A stretch of 64,000 nt of DNA from Muscardinus avellanarius (taxonomy: Eukaryota > Chordata > Mammalia > Rodentia > Gliridae), in assembly GCA_963383645.1 (NCBI GenBank), contig OY726560.1, positions 29,352,173 through 29,416,172 on the forward strand, written 5' to 3'. Below are positions 9,531 through 22,458 of the stretch, one piece after another. A program made the translations under genes and the position numbers. The notes beneath the pieces were generated by a model. The model saw nothing but the letters and a program-made list of their open reading frames with translations, was not told the origin of the DNA and ran no database searches. Numbering within the stretch: the stretch's first letter is position 1; every line of letters starts with the position of its first letter.

Positions 9531-11845
9531 CAAAAGAGCACTATGTAAGTTATCAAGTTGACTAAGTGCCAAGAAAAGACTCAAAAACAATCACATTTAT
9601 ATGCTCACCAAAGTTTGCTGATATTTCTGAAGTAATAGAATTATGTTTGAGATGAAATACTTGAGAGAGCCAAGTTCAAACTTGTGACATTTCCATTTCA
9701 TTTTTCTAAGAGACCTATTAATGTCATCGGTTGCCCACATTGTTGCTATATTACATGCTCTGTCAGGGATTTTTCTTAACCTTTTATTCTTTGGTTAATT
9801 TCTCACATTTAGAACTATAACTGACACATAGTAGATGATACTCATGTAATCACTTTCAACTTTGAACTCCGAGATTGTAAATATTAAGTCTATATTTTCT
9901 AGAATAAATATGAGATGAGAAATATTTGGACATGTCTGTAGAATAAGAAAGAATAAAATAATAAAATTTTATGCAAGTGTTTATCATATTTTATATCATT
10001 AATTGCTTTTCTCAACCTAGTCATTCAAATTTTACATTTGGTTGTCTAATTATTTTAGTGAGAGATAAAACATGTAGGAAATTGAATACACCATTTTTGT
10101 ATTCATTTTAGAATATTTGCCTACTTTTAGTCTTCATTCTGTCTTAGTAAATTCATATTTCTGATAGTCCAATTGGAACTTACTACTATTAATTGTGAAT
10201 TTTTAATCTTAATTGTATAGACAAAGGATAATATGTGGGTTTCTTCATATATCAGCAGGAAGAAATATATTCATTCTACCACTTAAAGACACAGTCTTTC
10301 TTTACAATTCTACTTGAAAATTTGATCTGCTATTCTAAGTCATTATTTGTCTATTCTGATCTTTGCACTTCCATTAAAATACAACTTTGGATGACAATTC
10401 TTTCAATTTTCTAAAACTAAATATAAAATATTGGGTTCACATTTTATTTTTACCTCTGGGAGAAGAATGCAGTTTTGTTTAATTCTCAAATGAATTTGTG
10501 ACACAGTGAAAAAATGTTTACAATCAACAAATTTATAATATTTTTCCATAGCCACCAATATCTCCTTTAAAAATCATCCAGTTAGTATTAAAAATTTACA
10601 ATACTATGAAGAATATTTGGTTTATTTTATAACTATTTTAAATCAAATTTATATACTCTCTACCTTGTTTCAAATTAATGTAATTACGATGTTATTTTGA
10701 GATTCAATCACTTTATTTTACTCATTTTTATACTTTCCTTTTCTTAAATTTTAAAATTTAAGAAAATTTGAACAGTCGTTTGTAAAAATAGATATTTTAA
10801 TAAAGAAACCTGGAAGGGAGTAAAAGAAGATTACAAAGACTATTCTCATACTGATGAATAATATGTAATGATCATTGTAATAATAAGAAGAAATGAGTTG
10901 GTAAAACAAAAAACAGAGCCTATAATTCCTAGGAAGAGAAGAGTGAGGGAAGGTTATAAATCTGGGTTCTTCTCCCCGCGGTGGCTCTTGCTTTTATGCC
11001 TCCTACTGACATTTGCAGAGTATGTGCCCTTAAAATAGGAAGTTCTTGATGGATGATGTTGATAGCACTGAACACACAAGTGGATTTTTAACCTATGGTG
11101 AGTGTTCAAATAAAAAACAGATGGCAACTACTTAGAAACTAAGTACATTCCTCAGGAGATAAAGTGGAGTATTAAAACATTTTACCATTGCACTGGAGCA
11201 GATAATTAGTGTAATTACAACTCTTCAAAGACACAAGGAATTTGGTCTAAGCTAACTTCCGTCTTTACTTCAAAATGTAAAGATTTGAAATTCTAAGGAA
11301 ACTAGGGCAAAGTAATCATTGTATAAGATGGAATAATATTTACAGTGGTTGCATTCAAGATTGAACGGATTGTTCACCTCAATGGTATATTCAAGCACCA
11401 ATTATGTAATTAAGAAAGTAAAATCAAGTTGACTTACTTTACATGAAAAACCATAAAAGGTTAAGAAAAGGAAAAAAAAAACTGTCACACTAAAGACCCA
11501 AAGGAAAGAATCTATACCCAAGTTCATACACATACATCAAATAGGCTAAAATACTAAGAGTTTTCATTTGATTTAATTTTGGACTACTGTATCAACGTCA
11601 GTATCTTGACTAAACAAATAGTCTCAGCAATATTATCTTCTTCTGAGTGTTTTCTATATTTGGTTATATTAATTATGTCCCCAAAAGTCCATTTTTCTTG
11701 TGCTTTGTTATAGTATAAAATAGTACTATTTTCTTAAATTGAGGCACTGTAGAACACTTTTGAAACAAGGTAGATGCACATGCTCATATGCACACAGAGT
11801 TATATACTAAATAATGTTTCTTTTTTCCCCTATTTTATCTTCTTT
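9531..11845. other. AT-rich intergenic DNA, nothing recognised
   Basis: About 2.3 kb of AT-rich sequence with stops in every frame. I see no SINE, LINE or LTR landmark and no plausible exon. A short GC-richer patch near 10,965-11,000 (CTTCTCCCCGCGG) has no further support as a regulatory site. Confidence 0.5.
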
Positions 11846-12022
11846 TCTGTGATTCTTGGGATTGCACCAAGGGGTATTCTCCCATGGAGCCACATGCCTA
11901 ATTTATTTTTTATTTTAATTCAGGATCTAGCTAAGTTTCTGACGCTGGCCTTAAACCTGTGATACTCCTGTCTCAGTCTTCCAAGTACTGGGGTTACAGA
12001 GCTGCACCACTCTGCTCTGTGA
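11846..12022 (-). mobile_element. B1-ID composite SINE, old
   Basis: Reverse-orientation landmarks in order are GGGATTGCACCAAGGGG (ID-like part), CAGGATCTAGCTAAG, CTGGCCTTAAACCTGTGA, and CTTCCAAGTACTGGGGTTAC (B1-like head). It is heavily diverged, so it is an early member. Confidence 0.8.
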
Positions 12023-12827
12023 CTTGCATAATAATGCACCAGTCAAAAACAAACCACATATGCAGAAGGTTGTAATAGAGTTCAAAAAAGAAATTCTATC
12101 ACTTCATCATGTTATAGCCATTGGAAAGTTATAGGGCAGTGAATTACTCACGTTTTTGATGATGTCAGTATAAGAAAAAAACCGACTATGCATCTGGTCA
12201 CCTAAGAGCATAGCATACAATTGTGTATAATACATACTTGATAATGCTAGTATGTGACTATATTCCAGCTTATTATATGTTTTACTATGCTGTTATTATT
12301 ATGTAGAATATACTCACACTTATGCAAATAATTTACTATAAAATAGTGTGCTGTGTTAAGTCAGAATCAGCCTTCATAGATTTTATATCTGTCATGTCCC
12401 TTGATGGTAACTCTTTATTCTCATCCTTGATTTAATCTCATTATTTATCACAGCCCTTAGGTATACAATATACACTGTTGATGTTTCTGGTAAGAGGCCA
12501 CATCAAGTTACTGAACTGGAAACCAAATTATAAGAAATTAAGGTCTGTAAAGGTGGGAAATTAATGGTGGTTATTCTTCACCAATTAGAAATGGCACTTG
12601 ACACATACTTATGATCATAAAGAATGAGAACAAAGTGATAAAAAATTTTAAATGTTCTGTTATTTGAAGACAATGACTAATAAAAGTTTGAGAAAGGCCG
12701 ATGTTAGACATGGAGAAACCTCACAATGATATAAACTGAAGAATAGATACAGAAGCATGTTCCTCACAGAATCATGATCATCACAGCCAAAACAAAATGT
12801 TTATTTGAGATTGTTGTGGTTTGGATG
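12023..12827. other. AT-rich intergenic DNA, nothing recognised
   Basis: About 0.8 kb of AT-rich sequence without recognisable repeats or open frames of note. Confidence 0.5.
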
Positions 12828-13182
12828 TGTTTGTCCCCCAAAATTTCATACATCATATTCTTTGTTCTCAGTGTGGTGGAAGGATTTTTTTTAAATGTGG
12901 GTACCAGTGAAAGAGCTTGAGATCAATCAAAAATAGTTTTCTCAAAAGAATTGTGAATTCAGTCTATCTCTGTTTTCTAAATTCAAGCTGTGACCTCTTC
13001 CTCACATAGATGTCCCTGACACTACAACCTGGTGACTCCCTGTTGCTCTCAGCAAAGCTAAGCCAATGCTTGCCTTGTCTATCAATTTACAGGAATATGA
13101 GCAAAATAAATCTCTTTTCTTTATAAATTTATCCATCTTCAGGTAGTTTTATATCCCTGAAGAATATAGAATACAACAATGT
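12828..13182 (+). mobile_element. MST/THE1-like MaLR solo LTR
   Basis: It starts with TGTTGTGGTTTGGATGTGTT and TGTCCCCCAAAATTTCATA, the hallmark 5' end of MST-type LTRs. It ends with AAATAAATCTCTTTTCTTTA, a polyadenylation-type block, and a degraded terminal AATACAACA. Length of about 355 bp fits a solo LTR. No MaLR internal sequence adjoins it. It is a dead remnant. Confidence 0.8.
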
Positions 13183-13257
13183 TGGAAGAAAATAATAGAT
13201 TCAACTATGACTTTTAATTTGCTGCCAACTTTGGGTGGTTTAATTGATTAAAGCAAG

Positions 13258-13462
13258 CTGAAAGTAGTGCCACACACCTGTAATCTCAGTACTTGGGAGG
13301 CTAAGATAGGAGAATCACTGACTTGAGGCCAGCCTTAACAACATATCAATGCTCTCAACAACTTAACAGGACCCTGTTTCACAATGAAAAATAAATAAAT
13401 AAAAGGACTATGGGTAGAGCTCATAAGTAGAATGTCCTTGGGTTCAGTCTAGTATCAGAAAA
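13258..13462 (+). mobile_element. B1-ID composite SINE
   Basis: The head reads CCACACACCTGTAATCTCAG and TACTTGGGAGGCTAAGATAG. The middle contains GACCCTGTTTCAC and an A-rich (AAAT)n linker, and the ID-like end has GGGTAGAGCTCATAAGTAGAATG and CTTGGGTTCAG. Confidence 0.9.
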
Positions 13463-14084
13463 ACAACTGAGCATAATCATATGTTACATCATATAAAACA
13501 AGTGGTGTGTCTATGAGTGCTAATGTGAAGGGGACTGAAAAATTATTAGAAGCCCTAGATAAGCCAATTGGGGAGGAAAATTACTTGCAAAAGAATATAT
13601 TTAATATTGACTTCTAAAAATGAATATCTGAAGGACTTTCATTTATGGGAAGGCTAAGTCAATACCAGAGTTTAAGAATTTTAAGGACAGAATGATGGTT
13701 TTTCTCAATAATTATACTGCACATTACAAATTAATACCCCTTTTTCATTTTGCGCAGTGAAAACCCTAGGGCTTATGAGCATGCCGGTAAGTACACATTG
13801 CCAGTGTACTATAGAAGCACTATGAAGTAATGGATGACCCAGCTCCTCTTTTGATATGACGTCTTGAATTGCTTTTGCCATGAAAAATAGAGAAGTACTA
13901 TTTGGGGGATAACATCCCTTTCAGGATTCTGATTGTTGTAGATATTGCTTCTATGCATACTAATTTATTAATGAACTTCATCCCAAATCAGTTTTATTTC
14001 TCCCTCCAAATATCACTTCTTTGATGCAATCAAAGTAATTAGGGTAGTTTTAAGTCCAACAATCTAAGGAGGATTTTTGTGCAC
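13463..14084. other. Intergenic DNA, nothing recognised
   Basis: About 0.6 kb with mixed composition. No repeat family or coding frame is supported. Confidence 0.5.
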
Positions 14085-14590
14085 AGTAATGATCCACTGA
14101 GAAACCAAGGTAGACAGTGATGCTGGAGCAATGACAGCATCTCTGGCTTCATCAGGGACCTTTCTTGTGATTGGAGTGATGTCACCAAGGAGTATATGGA
14201 TGGTGCCTGGAAGAAGGTGTGCATGAGGTTTGGCCATGACTTCAGATGATTTGCCAAGGATAAATAGATTGCAAACACTAATAAGACTGGTTGAGATGGC
14301 AAACAAGGAAATGCCTTTTATGAGCTCTTACAGGAATTACATATAAAGGAACTGTATTTGAGAAAGAGGTACATAGCTAAAGAAAGTGCAAGAGCAGAAG
14401 GAACTGCCAGAGAAGAACAAAAAAAGAAAATCTACAGTGATAAATTAGCAGAACCATTGCAGACATTAGTCATCTCCTTAAAAAGTTTGAAACATGGCCT
14501 TCAACACCAAAATGTTTTCATTGATTATGATGAATATTATTGGTGCGTCAGCTATTTAAACCATCTATGGTTTAAAAAAAAGAGAGCATG
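14085..14590 (+). mobile_element. Tigger (pogo-like DNA transposon) transposase relic
   Basis: Translating the plus strand near 14,143 gives DWSDVTKEYMDGAWKKVCMR, which follows the pattern of the C-terminal part of Tigger transposases (a W..V, then M.G.WKK). After in-frame stops and a frameshift, LVEMANKE appears near 14,292, matching the family's VEMAN motif. A 77-codon frame at 14,358-14,591 then gives KIYSDKLAEPLQTL, as in the Tigger tail where a K(F/I)(T/Y) start leads into LAE. Pogo-family elements move by a DDE/D transposase, but only the last part survives here and it cannot be functional. The assignment rests on motif order, not alignment. Confidence 0.6.
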
Positions 14591-15132
14591 AGAGAAAAAA
14601 AAAAGAATACTAGACATATTTTCTTTATCAACATTTAATGGTTTTGAGTCTTATTATCCCTTAGTTAAGTTTACTCCTCAGTATTTTATATTTTTGTAAC
14701 TATTGCAAATAAGTTTGATTTCCTGATTTGCTTTCCAGATGATTTGCTATTCATATAAGAACTGCTGGTTTTTGGATATTTATCTTTACTCAACTTTATT
14801 GAGTTTATCTAATAGTTTTATTTTGCTTGCCAAAAATATCTTCAATATAAATTTCTGAACATACACCTATACTGAAAACAAATACCTAAAATAATTTTAA
14901 TTCATCCAGTGGAAAAAACATTCTCTCAAGAATAACATACCTCTTAACATTCCTTTTAGAGGTAATTTGTTGAGTATTTTTTAATCATACAAGGGCATTG
15001 AATTCATTTATTGATATAATTATAAGTTTTTGTGTTTCTTCTGTTTGGTAATCACATTTATATATTGTCAAATATTGAACTATTCTTACATCTCAGGTAA
15101 AATTTTTTTTCTCATCAAAATTGAACTTTTTT
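14591..15132. other. AT-rich intergenic DNA, nothing recognised
   Basis: About 0.5 kb, very T-rich. No family landmark seen. Confidence 0.45.
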
Positions 15133-15336
15133 TGCCGGGCTTGGTCGCCCGTGCTTGTAATCTTAGTACTTGGTTAGGCTGAGACAGGAGAATTGCACAG
15201 GTTCAAAGCCAGCCTCAGTGAGGCTCTGAGAAACTTACTGAGACCCTTTTCCAAAATCACATATAAAATAGGTCTGGGAGTGTAGCATGGAGGTTGCAGG
15301 CCCCTGGATTTCATCCCCAATACCACAAAAAATTAA
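15133..15336 (+). mobile_element. B1-ID composite SINE
   Basis: The head is GCCGGGCTTGGTCGCCCGTG; then GTAATCTTAGTACTTGG and GGTTCAAAGCCAGCCTCAG follow. The ID-like part is GGTCTGGGAGTGTAGCATGG and the end is CCCCAATACCAC with an A-rich tail. Confidence 0.92.
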
Positions 15337-15732
15337 CTTTTTAGTGCAATGTTGAATTTAATTTGCTAGAATTTTGTTGAATATTTTAAATTTAACTTTG
15401 AGTATTTTGGCCCTAGAAAAGAAAATTAAAGAATAAAGGAAAAGAAAATGAAAACTGGAGGCCAGTCATAATTCCATCTTGGAAAATTGTATGTATTTAA
15501 GAACTTATCTATTTGGGTCACACAAGACGGGAGAAGAAAATGTCAACAAGAACAATAATAATTTGTTCCCAGCAAAACTATTTTTAATTGAAGAACAAAT
15601 GTCCAAGCACAAGTGTAAATGCAGTGTCACAAGTTATCTAAGAGTAGTGTGTGTAGCACATTCTGGAAGCACAGAATGTTGTAGAAATTATTTAGGATCT
15701 TCTTGAAAAACATTAGAGGCTTGAAGTGGACT

Positions 15733-15850
15733 TTTATCATTTTTTATTGGTTCACTGTAGTCATACATCTTAATGGGGTACAAAATGTTAGAGACATACA
15801 TGCACACATCACTCATTTCGCCCTTTCCCAATTCTCACCCCATTCCCACC
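15733..15850 (-). mobile_element. LINE-1 3' end fragment
   Basis: Reverse-orientation L1 tail landmarks are TTTTTTATTGGTTCACTGTA, GTCATACATCTTAATGGGGT and GACATACATGCACAC, followed by a pyrimidine-rich CCCATTCCCACC. The same tail recurs near 28.6, 40.4 and 53.9 kb. Only about 120 bp survives. Confidence 0.7.
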
Positions 15851-15888
15851 TATTTATTTATTTATTTATTTATTTACATATTTATTTA
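15850..15888. repeat. (TTTA)n microsatellite
   Basis: A run of about eight TTTA units with one CATA interruption separates the L1 tail from the following SINE. It probably grew from the SINE's A-rich tail read in reverse. Confidence 0.85.
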
Positions 15889-16078
15889 ATTTTTGGAACT
15901 TGAAATTGATCCCAGGGGCATTCTACCTCTGAGCTAGATCTCCAACCCTATTATATTTTAATTTTGAAACAAAGTCTTGCTAAGTTACCCATCTCCCTAA
16001 GTTGCTATGTCTCTCCTCAAACCCATCTCAGCCTCTCAAGTACTGCAATTACAGGCACGTGCCACAGAACCTAGCCTG
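15889..16078 (-). mobile_element. B1-ID composite SINE
   Basis: Landmarks in reverse are GATCCCAGGGGCATTCTACC, TGAGCTAGATCTCCAACCC, ATTTTGAAACAAAGTCTTGC and GTACTGCAATTACAGGCACG. Confidence 0.9.
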
Positions 16079-16204
16079 AATTTCCACAATGTGTGGTATA
16101 GTCTGTAATACTATAGTTTAAATTGACAGAAGAAAGAAGTGAGTGTGGGAATGTTTTTCCAAAGTTGAATTTCAATAGCAATGCCACTGTCTTAACTTTT
16201 GAAA

Positions 16205-16510
16205 AACTTGTTATATCAAATATTGTTCTAGTTTTAATTGCTGCCACAAGTAATTTCTACAAAACTTGTGGCTTTACACAACACAGTATGTATTTTCTTA
16301 TAGACTTGTTGGTGAAAAAATCCAACAGGCCCCTGAAGAGAATAAAAGAAAGGCATCAGTGGCCCAGTGTTCCTTCACAGAAGCATTAGAGGGAGATTGG
16401 TTTCCTTCCTCAGACTGTTTGTAGAATTTAGTGGTTTTAAGTCATAGCAAAGAAGTCCCAGTTATATTTCTGACTGTCTCCTGAAAACCTTTCCATTCTA
16501 TAACAATAGA
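16205..16510 (-). mobile_element. MLT1-type LTR remnant
   Basis: AATTGCTGCCACAAGTAATT, then ACTTGTGGCTTTACACAACA, then TGTTCCTTC and GAGGGAGATTGGTTTCCTTC follow the antisense order of an old mammalian MaLR LTR 3' half. The 88-codon ORF across it is a by-product. Confidence 0.55.
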
Positions 16511-16975
<465 letters not shown>

Positions 16976-18110
16976 TGATGGCTGCTGGTGGGGTCAAATC
17001 TCTTTTATATATTACATGAAAAACCAAGCAGCTTTTCATTTAGTAATAATGAATACTGTAATGAGAAATCAGTATCTAAATTAGGGCAGAAAATAATATT
17101 ACTACTAATTTTTAGGGGAAAGCCCATTATGGAAGTGAAATAAGTCCTATATATGAAAGTTTAAATTCAGAGCTGGTAAATAAAATGAAAAAAATCATGA
17201 AATACATTCTTGAAATGTTTAACTTTATTATCTAATTGTACCATAGTGCAGGAAGTAGTGAAGCAGAGAGCTTCATTTAGATGTACACACAAAACAATTT
17301 AATTAAGAAAGCGCTCAGCATGATAATGAGAAGAAATATAGATTAAAAATTGTAATTAGCCTGAAAATTGAGGTCATTTTAAATAATACTGGCAGCTTGA
17401 CTAATGTTAAAATATATCAAAAAGTTCATGTTTTAACAAACAGAACTTGATTTTGTCTCTCCTCTCATAGCTAGAAAATTATATATAAGTATACACTTGT
17501 TCTGTGGTTATATGTTGCTGTCAAATGCCCAAATTATTACTTTTTACTAATTTATTTTATAGATTATTTAAATGTCATTTTTAATTATTCAAAATGAAGC
17601 TCTCTGCATTTCCCTTCAGTCTCTGGCTAATGATATAACCAGCATCCAGTGACATATAATACTAGCCCATTATTTAAAAGAGCCACTATCCCAGGAAAGT
17701 CATAAAAACAGTGTGACTTTTGCAGGTACTAAGTGGAAACATATTTTTCTAAACTGAAATATTACCTTAATTTTTTCATATTCTGTATTTTCTAATATAT
17801 CTACTCACTAAAATGTATTTGTAGCCATCAAATCAATACTTAACTATGTTTTCAGGTCCTCTAGGGCTATGCAAGAGCAGCAAAGACTTTGGACTGACAG
17901 CAGCATGCGCCCATCACAGGTGGGACAAAGGGAATCTTCGCTTTAATTTTTCATCTCTCATAAAAGGTTATCAAAGGATACATATGGCAGGGGATCATGT
18001 AGGATAGTGCAAGATATTTCAGCTCTAAAGCAATTGAATGGGGATCATTCCAATTCTGGGATACCCAGTTTCTCGTAATGTTATAATAAGTATTTTTTAA
18101 AAATTCACTA
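16976..18110. other. AT-rich intergenic DNA, nothing recognised
   Basis: About 1.1 kb, AT-rich with scattered stops. No family landmark or exon-like frame seen. Confidence 0.5.
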
Positions 18111-18116
18111 TTTGTT

Positions 18117-18152
<36 letters not shown>

Positions 18153-18665
18153 TGTGCATCATATTGAAAATGCCATAGATTCAGACTGTGTTTGGTGCCC
18201 TCTCCTCCCACAACTTCTCCTTCCCCCCTCCCAACACTGAATGTCAGGTTGACCATGCTACATTCATACACATATTCAAATGTAGCTCCTCCATTAATCA
18301 GCCTCAGCCTTCTTCCTCTCCTACCCTTCGTTCTAGATTTGCTGAGGTTTCCCCTCCATTATCTGCAGTCCCTCTAGTATCCTCAATACTCTTTAGTTTG
18401 GGCATATTATAGAGAACATATATCCCTTCTCTTTCTGTGCTTGGCTGATTTCACCTAATATAATGTTCTCCAGGTCTGTCCATCTTCTTGCAAATGACCT
18501 GATTTTGTTCTTCTTTGTAGCTGATTAGAATCCCACTGTGTATTTTCCATAATTTTGCAATCCATTCATCTGTTGATAGAAATTTAGGTTGCTCCATATT
18601 TTGGCTATTACGAATTGTGCTGCTATGAAGGTGCATATGCATATGTTACTGTAGTCCTTGATTTC
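18111..18665 (-). mobile_element. LINE-1 3' region fragment with (TTTA)n tail
   Basis: A (TTTA)n run at 18,112-18,151 sits where the L1 A-tail would be. Reverse-orientation L1 landmarks follow: TGTGCTTGGCTGATTTCACC, ATAATGTTCTCCAGGTC, CTGATTAGAATCCCACTGTG, CCATTCATCTGTTGATAG and TTTGGCTATTACGAATTGTG. This is the 3' UTR and the last part of ORF2 of an old sciurid-type L1, 5'-truncated. Confidence 0.8.
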
Positions 18666-18778
18666 AACCCGTGGCAGGGGAAGATATACATGTATATATA
18701 CGTATGTAAGTACGTAGGTATGCATATATACTTATGGTTGGAAAAAAGAAAATAATAAAGATTACTTAAAAATAAAAT
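18666..18778. other. Short gap, AT-rich
   Basis: It contains an irregular TATATA/GTATGTA stretch (18,686-18,730) and nothing else of note. Confidence 0.5.
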
Positions 18779-18999
18779 TTATTTATTTATTTATTTATTG
18801 TGGTACTGGGAATGGAAAACAGGGGCCTTCTACATCTGGGCTACATCCCCAGACCTATTTTATTTTTAATTTATTTAGAAATAAAATCTTTCTAAGTTGC
18901 TGAGAGCTTCACAAAGTTGCTGACGCTGGCTTTTGAGATCCTCCTTTCTCAACCTCTCAAGTACTGGGATTACAAGCATGTGCCACCATACACAGCTTG
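18779..18999 (-). mobile_element. B1-ID composite SINE with (ATTT)n end
   Basis: (TTTA)n at 18,777-18,799 is the reversed A-tail. Then GGTACTGGGAATGGAAAACA, GGGCTACATCCCCAGACC and CAAGTACTGGGATTACAAGC follow in order. Confidence 0.92.
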
Positions 19000-19486
19000 A
19001 GAAAGAAAATAAGGGTAAACTATTACTTATTTTACTATAAGTCTATTATAAACTTCCCCATGCTACGTAGGTAATTTTTCTTTGCTGTTATAATAATTTC
19101 ATGTGGGTTTAAAATGTTTTGGGTTACTTAAATGACCAACTGTGAAACTGTAAATATGAAAACTAAGAATGATGCAGTGAAAACTGTAAACTGTATCTAT
19201 TCCCCAGTTGTGCAGTTTATGATACCATCCCCAGTTGTAAGAGAGGCAAGAGCTAGTAAAAATCAGTAGTATTTATTCTTGGGAGTTAAATGACTAGAAG
19301 AGATTCATTCATTTTGGCACTACAGAGAGGAGAAAAAATTGAGACTACCATAAATTTTTGGAACCTTAACTGACCAACATATTTTAGCTGTTGTGTAGAA
19401 CAGAGTCTAAAGTGGTATCTGATGTGTCCCTTCTCCTCATATTTCATATTCCCTCGAAAATTCCCTTTTTGCCTGTGCAATTATTT
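19000..19486. other. AT-rich intergenic DNA, nothing recognised
   Basis: About 0.5 kb; no repeat family or credible coding frame. Confidence 0.5.
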
Positions 19487-19701
19487 TTTTTTAATTTTTG
19501 GTGGTACTGGGGATGGAACCCAGGGGCATTGTACCTAAGAGCTATACCCCAGTTTTCCTTTTTATTCTTTATTTTGAAACAGGGTCTCACCGAGTTGCCA
19601 AGGGCCTCACTAAGTAGCGGATGCTGTTTGTGAACCACAATTCTTCTGCCTCAGCCTCCCAAATGCTGGTATTACAAGCATGTGCCACCCCCCCCCCCAG
19701 C
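19487..19701 (-). mobile_element. B1-ID composite SINE
   Basis: GGTGGTACTGGGGATGGAAC, CAGGGGCATTGTACC, TTGAAACAGGGTCTCACC and CCAAATGCTGGTATTACAAG appear in reverse order. A run of about eleven C at 19,689-19,698 interrupts the B1-like head. Confidence 0.95.
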
Positions 19702-19734
19702 TTGCCTGTGTTTTCTTAAACCACCATAGCCCAG

Positions 19735-20190
19735 TGGTGATGGAATGCCATGCCCATGATTACACTAAATGATATTCTACCTCTGCCTTTTCTGGCAGAT
19801 TCTGTTTTTTGCAAGCTTTCTGGAAGCTACTTGCTTTATTGTGAATTGGCTTGTGGGGAGACCCATGTGCCAAGGAACTAAGAACAGTATCTGGCCAAAG
19901 CAGAAAAGTTACTACTGAAACCCTTGGTCCAACAGCCAGGAAGGAAATGAATCCCTCCAAGACCATGCACAAGAGCAAGCTGGAACCAGATTCTTCCCCA
20001 GTCTTTAGAGTTTCATAGCTGTGGCCAAAGGCCGGTTAGAGCCTCATGAGATACCTAGGACAAAGAATCCAGTTAGACCATGCTAAAAGTCCCCAAAAAA
20101 GTTTTGTAAATGTTTATTAAAAATATATTTGTTTTTGGGAAGTAAGGTGGTGAAAGATTGTTTCAAGGCAACAAAAAATGAATACAGATA
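19735..20190 (+). mobile_element. MLT1-type MaLR LTR
   Basis: GTGGGGAGACCCATGTGCCA followed by AGGAACTAAGAAC, TTGGTCCAACAGCCAGGAAG, GAGCCTCATGAGA and a final GTAAATGTTTATT block matches MLT1-type LTR layout. It ends near GAATACAG. Old and inactive. Confidence 0.6.
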
Positions 20191-21784
20191 CATATTATCA
20201 GTAGCTTCAAGCAAAGCCATTTATATATGTCCTCTCATTTAGCTAAAGAAATAAGGAAATAAAAGAAGCCAAATGATGAGAGAGGGAGAAAATGTTTCCA
20301 GAGGTATTTAGTTAGGGTTAGTAATGTTTAAATCTTTCTAGTATGCCTTATTTTAATTTAAAGTTTATTCTCATGTTGATGAAATTACTTGATTTTAATT
20401 TTTGGGTTAAGACCCAGGACTTAAAGAAAGACATGAGACTGTTAGCTTGAATTTCCTTTAAATAATTTTTCAGCTTTGAGATACAACATAAATATTTCCC
20501 CTAACCTATTGCCAACAGTCTTTTTTTTTCTTTTGTGGTTTGTCATAAAACATAGTTTTAGAGTTTTTAAATATTTGTGAATATAAAACCTGAAGTATTT
20601 ATCAAAGGGTTTTCTCTTTTGTTCTATTTGTTATGATTTGGAAGTTTCCCTTATAATGAGAATTTTTGTTTATTTATTCAGAATAGAACTTTAAGTGGTT
20701 TGCAAATAGCACCGCGTCCTAGAAATGGCAAATACAAAGAATAACTTATCTGAAAGAGAGGCAGAGTATTTAGACTTGTTCAGGTATAATCAAAGAGAAG
20801 GTGCGTCTTCTGTCTAGTGCCAGGAAAGTAAAAAAAAAAAAAAAATCTATTATTTGGTGAATAAGAGATACAGAGTTTGATACAATGCAATCACAGTAAA
20901 ATTGTTTCAGAGATGGTGTTGAGAAGTAATGGATTTTGGAACAATGTAATCATAGAAAAGGGAATTTCAGTTCCCGGGACATAAAGTAAATTTATGAATA
21001 GCCTTACCTATTTTGTTAAAATTAAAATTTTTAAGTCAAATTAAAGATCTCTATATAAACAGTTATTTTATTTATCCTCAACAAATTGCTGTAGAGCAAT
21101 TATGGTGAGCATAATTCCATAACTTTGACATTGAAATCATAGGTGTTTAGCTTTCTGATTTAATTTTATAATAGAGTCTGTGAATCTCATTCTGCCACTG
21201 GCAATGGATTTTATGTTTGGGACATAAATTTGGGATAGTGAAACAATTGGTAAGAAATATATATTGGTAAGAAATGCTTATTTTTATATAATATAAATCT
21301 TCATTTTATATATTTCTTTTCTATTTTCAGATACTGTTTTTAAAAGAATTTGAATTTGTATTTTAAACATATTTAAGTTTAATAATTTTCATCTTTAAAT
21401 CACTTAATTTTCTATAGTCAAAGATTTAGCATAATTATTTCTAACATTTATTGAATTATGTCTGTGATTAATTTGCATATATTGTGTGTTTAGAAACTTC
21501 AAACATGTCAACTTTAGTCTGAATAACTTGGGGAAATCATAAGCTTTGTTGAGATATTTTTCTTTCTGTGATACTAAATTAGTCCAAATTAAACTGTCAA
21601 GATAGGAGACTTTAGGACATTTACCTGTGTGCTATAAATGTTGCTTTTATTATCTTATATCTTTCAAGTTATTTGATAATAAAAGATAATTATTAAAATA
21701 TGTATGAACTAAGATAATCTATTTATATTTTATAAATTCTATGTCAGTGCAAATTAATATCAACTTATTTCAATTTAGTATCAG
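20191..21784. other. AT-rich intergenic DNA, nothing recognised
   Basis: About 1.6 kb. Poly-T (20,520) and poly-A (20,831-20,845) runs are present, but no element body adjoins them. Confidence 0.5.
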
Positions 21785-22092
21785 TAGATCAGGACTTCTC
21801 AATGTGGAAAAAAATGTTGAATTGTGGTAATTAGAAAATATGATAAAATTTACTATGACACATCAGAATTTTTGAAACTTACTACTATTATCATTTTGCA
21901 CTGGATAATTCTTTGGTTGTGAGGGCTGTCCAATGTACTGTAGGGTCTTTAGCAGAATCCCTAGTTTCTGACCTTAAGATGTCAATAACACTGACAACGT
22001 TCAGTTGTGACAATCAAAAATTGCTCCAGACATTACTAAATATTCCCTGGAGGAAAATGCGGCAGAGGTATCCCTACATGAGGACCTCTGCA
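21785..22092 (-). mobile_element. MER5A (hAT-Charlie) DNA transposon
   Basis: TGGATAATTCTTTGGTTGTG, AGGGCTGTCCAATGTACTGT, AGGGTCTTTAGCAGAATCCC, GTTGTGACAATCAAAAATTG and CTCCAGACATTACTAAATAT follow MER5A in reverse complement almost line by line. A CAGGACTTCTCAA near 21,790 fits the other end, with inserted AT-rich sequence between. MER5A is a non-autonomous element with no coding capacity. Confidence 0.85.
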
Positions 22093-22458
22093 AAACAACA
22101 ACAACAACAAAAATTTTATGCTGTTAAAAGTATTTTACTTTTATAGTGTATAAATTAAAATTATATACTTATATTTGCACAAATATTTAAACAGGTTTGT
22201 ATTTTTATACCTTGTGTATTTTTATACTTTGTTATAGAAAAAAGTCAGTACAGTCTGTGATTCTATTCTGATTGTGATGGAAATTAGTTCTCTTGGCTAG
22301 ACAATATAAAAATGATGTATATTGATATTTGTCTAGCCACAGTACTATGTAAATTGTCAAATATCTGAAAGAGGCTATAAATATGTATATAAAATCTCTA
22401 AGGTTTTCTTCTATTTTTATGAAAAACTGTATTTTATATAAGAATAAAACATTGCTTT

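Noticed and set aside
14358..14591. 77-codon ORF as a stand-alone gene
   Set aside because: Its tail fits the Tigger transposase C-terminus and it follows stops and a frameshift in the same relic.
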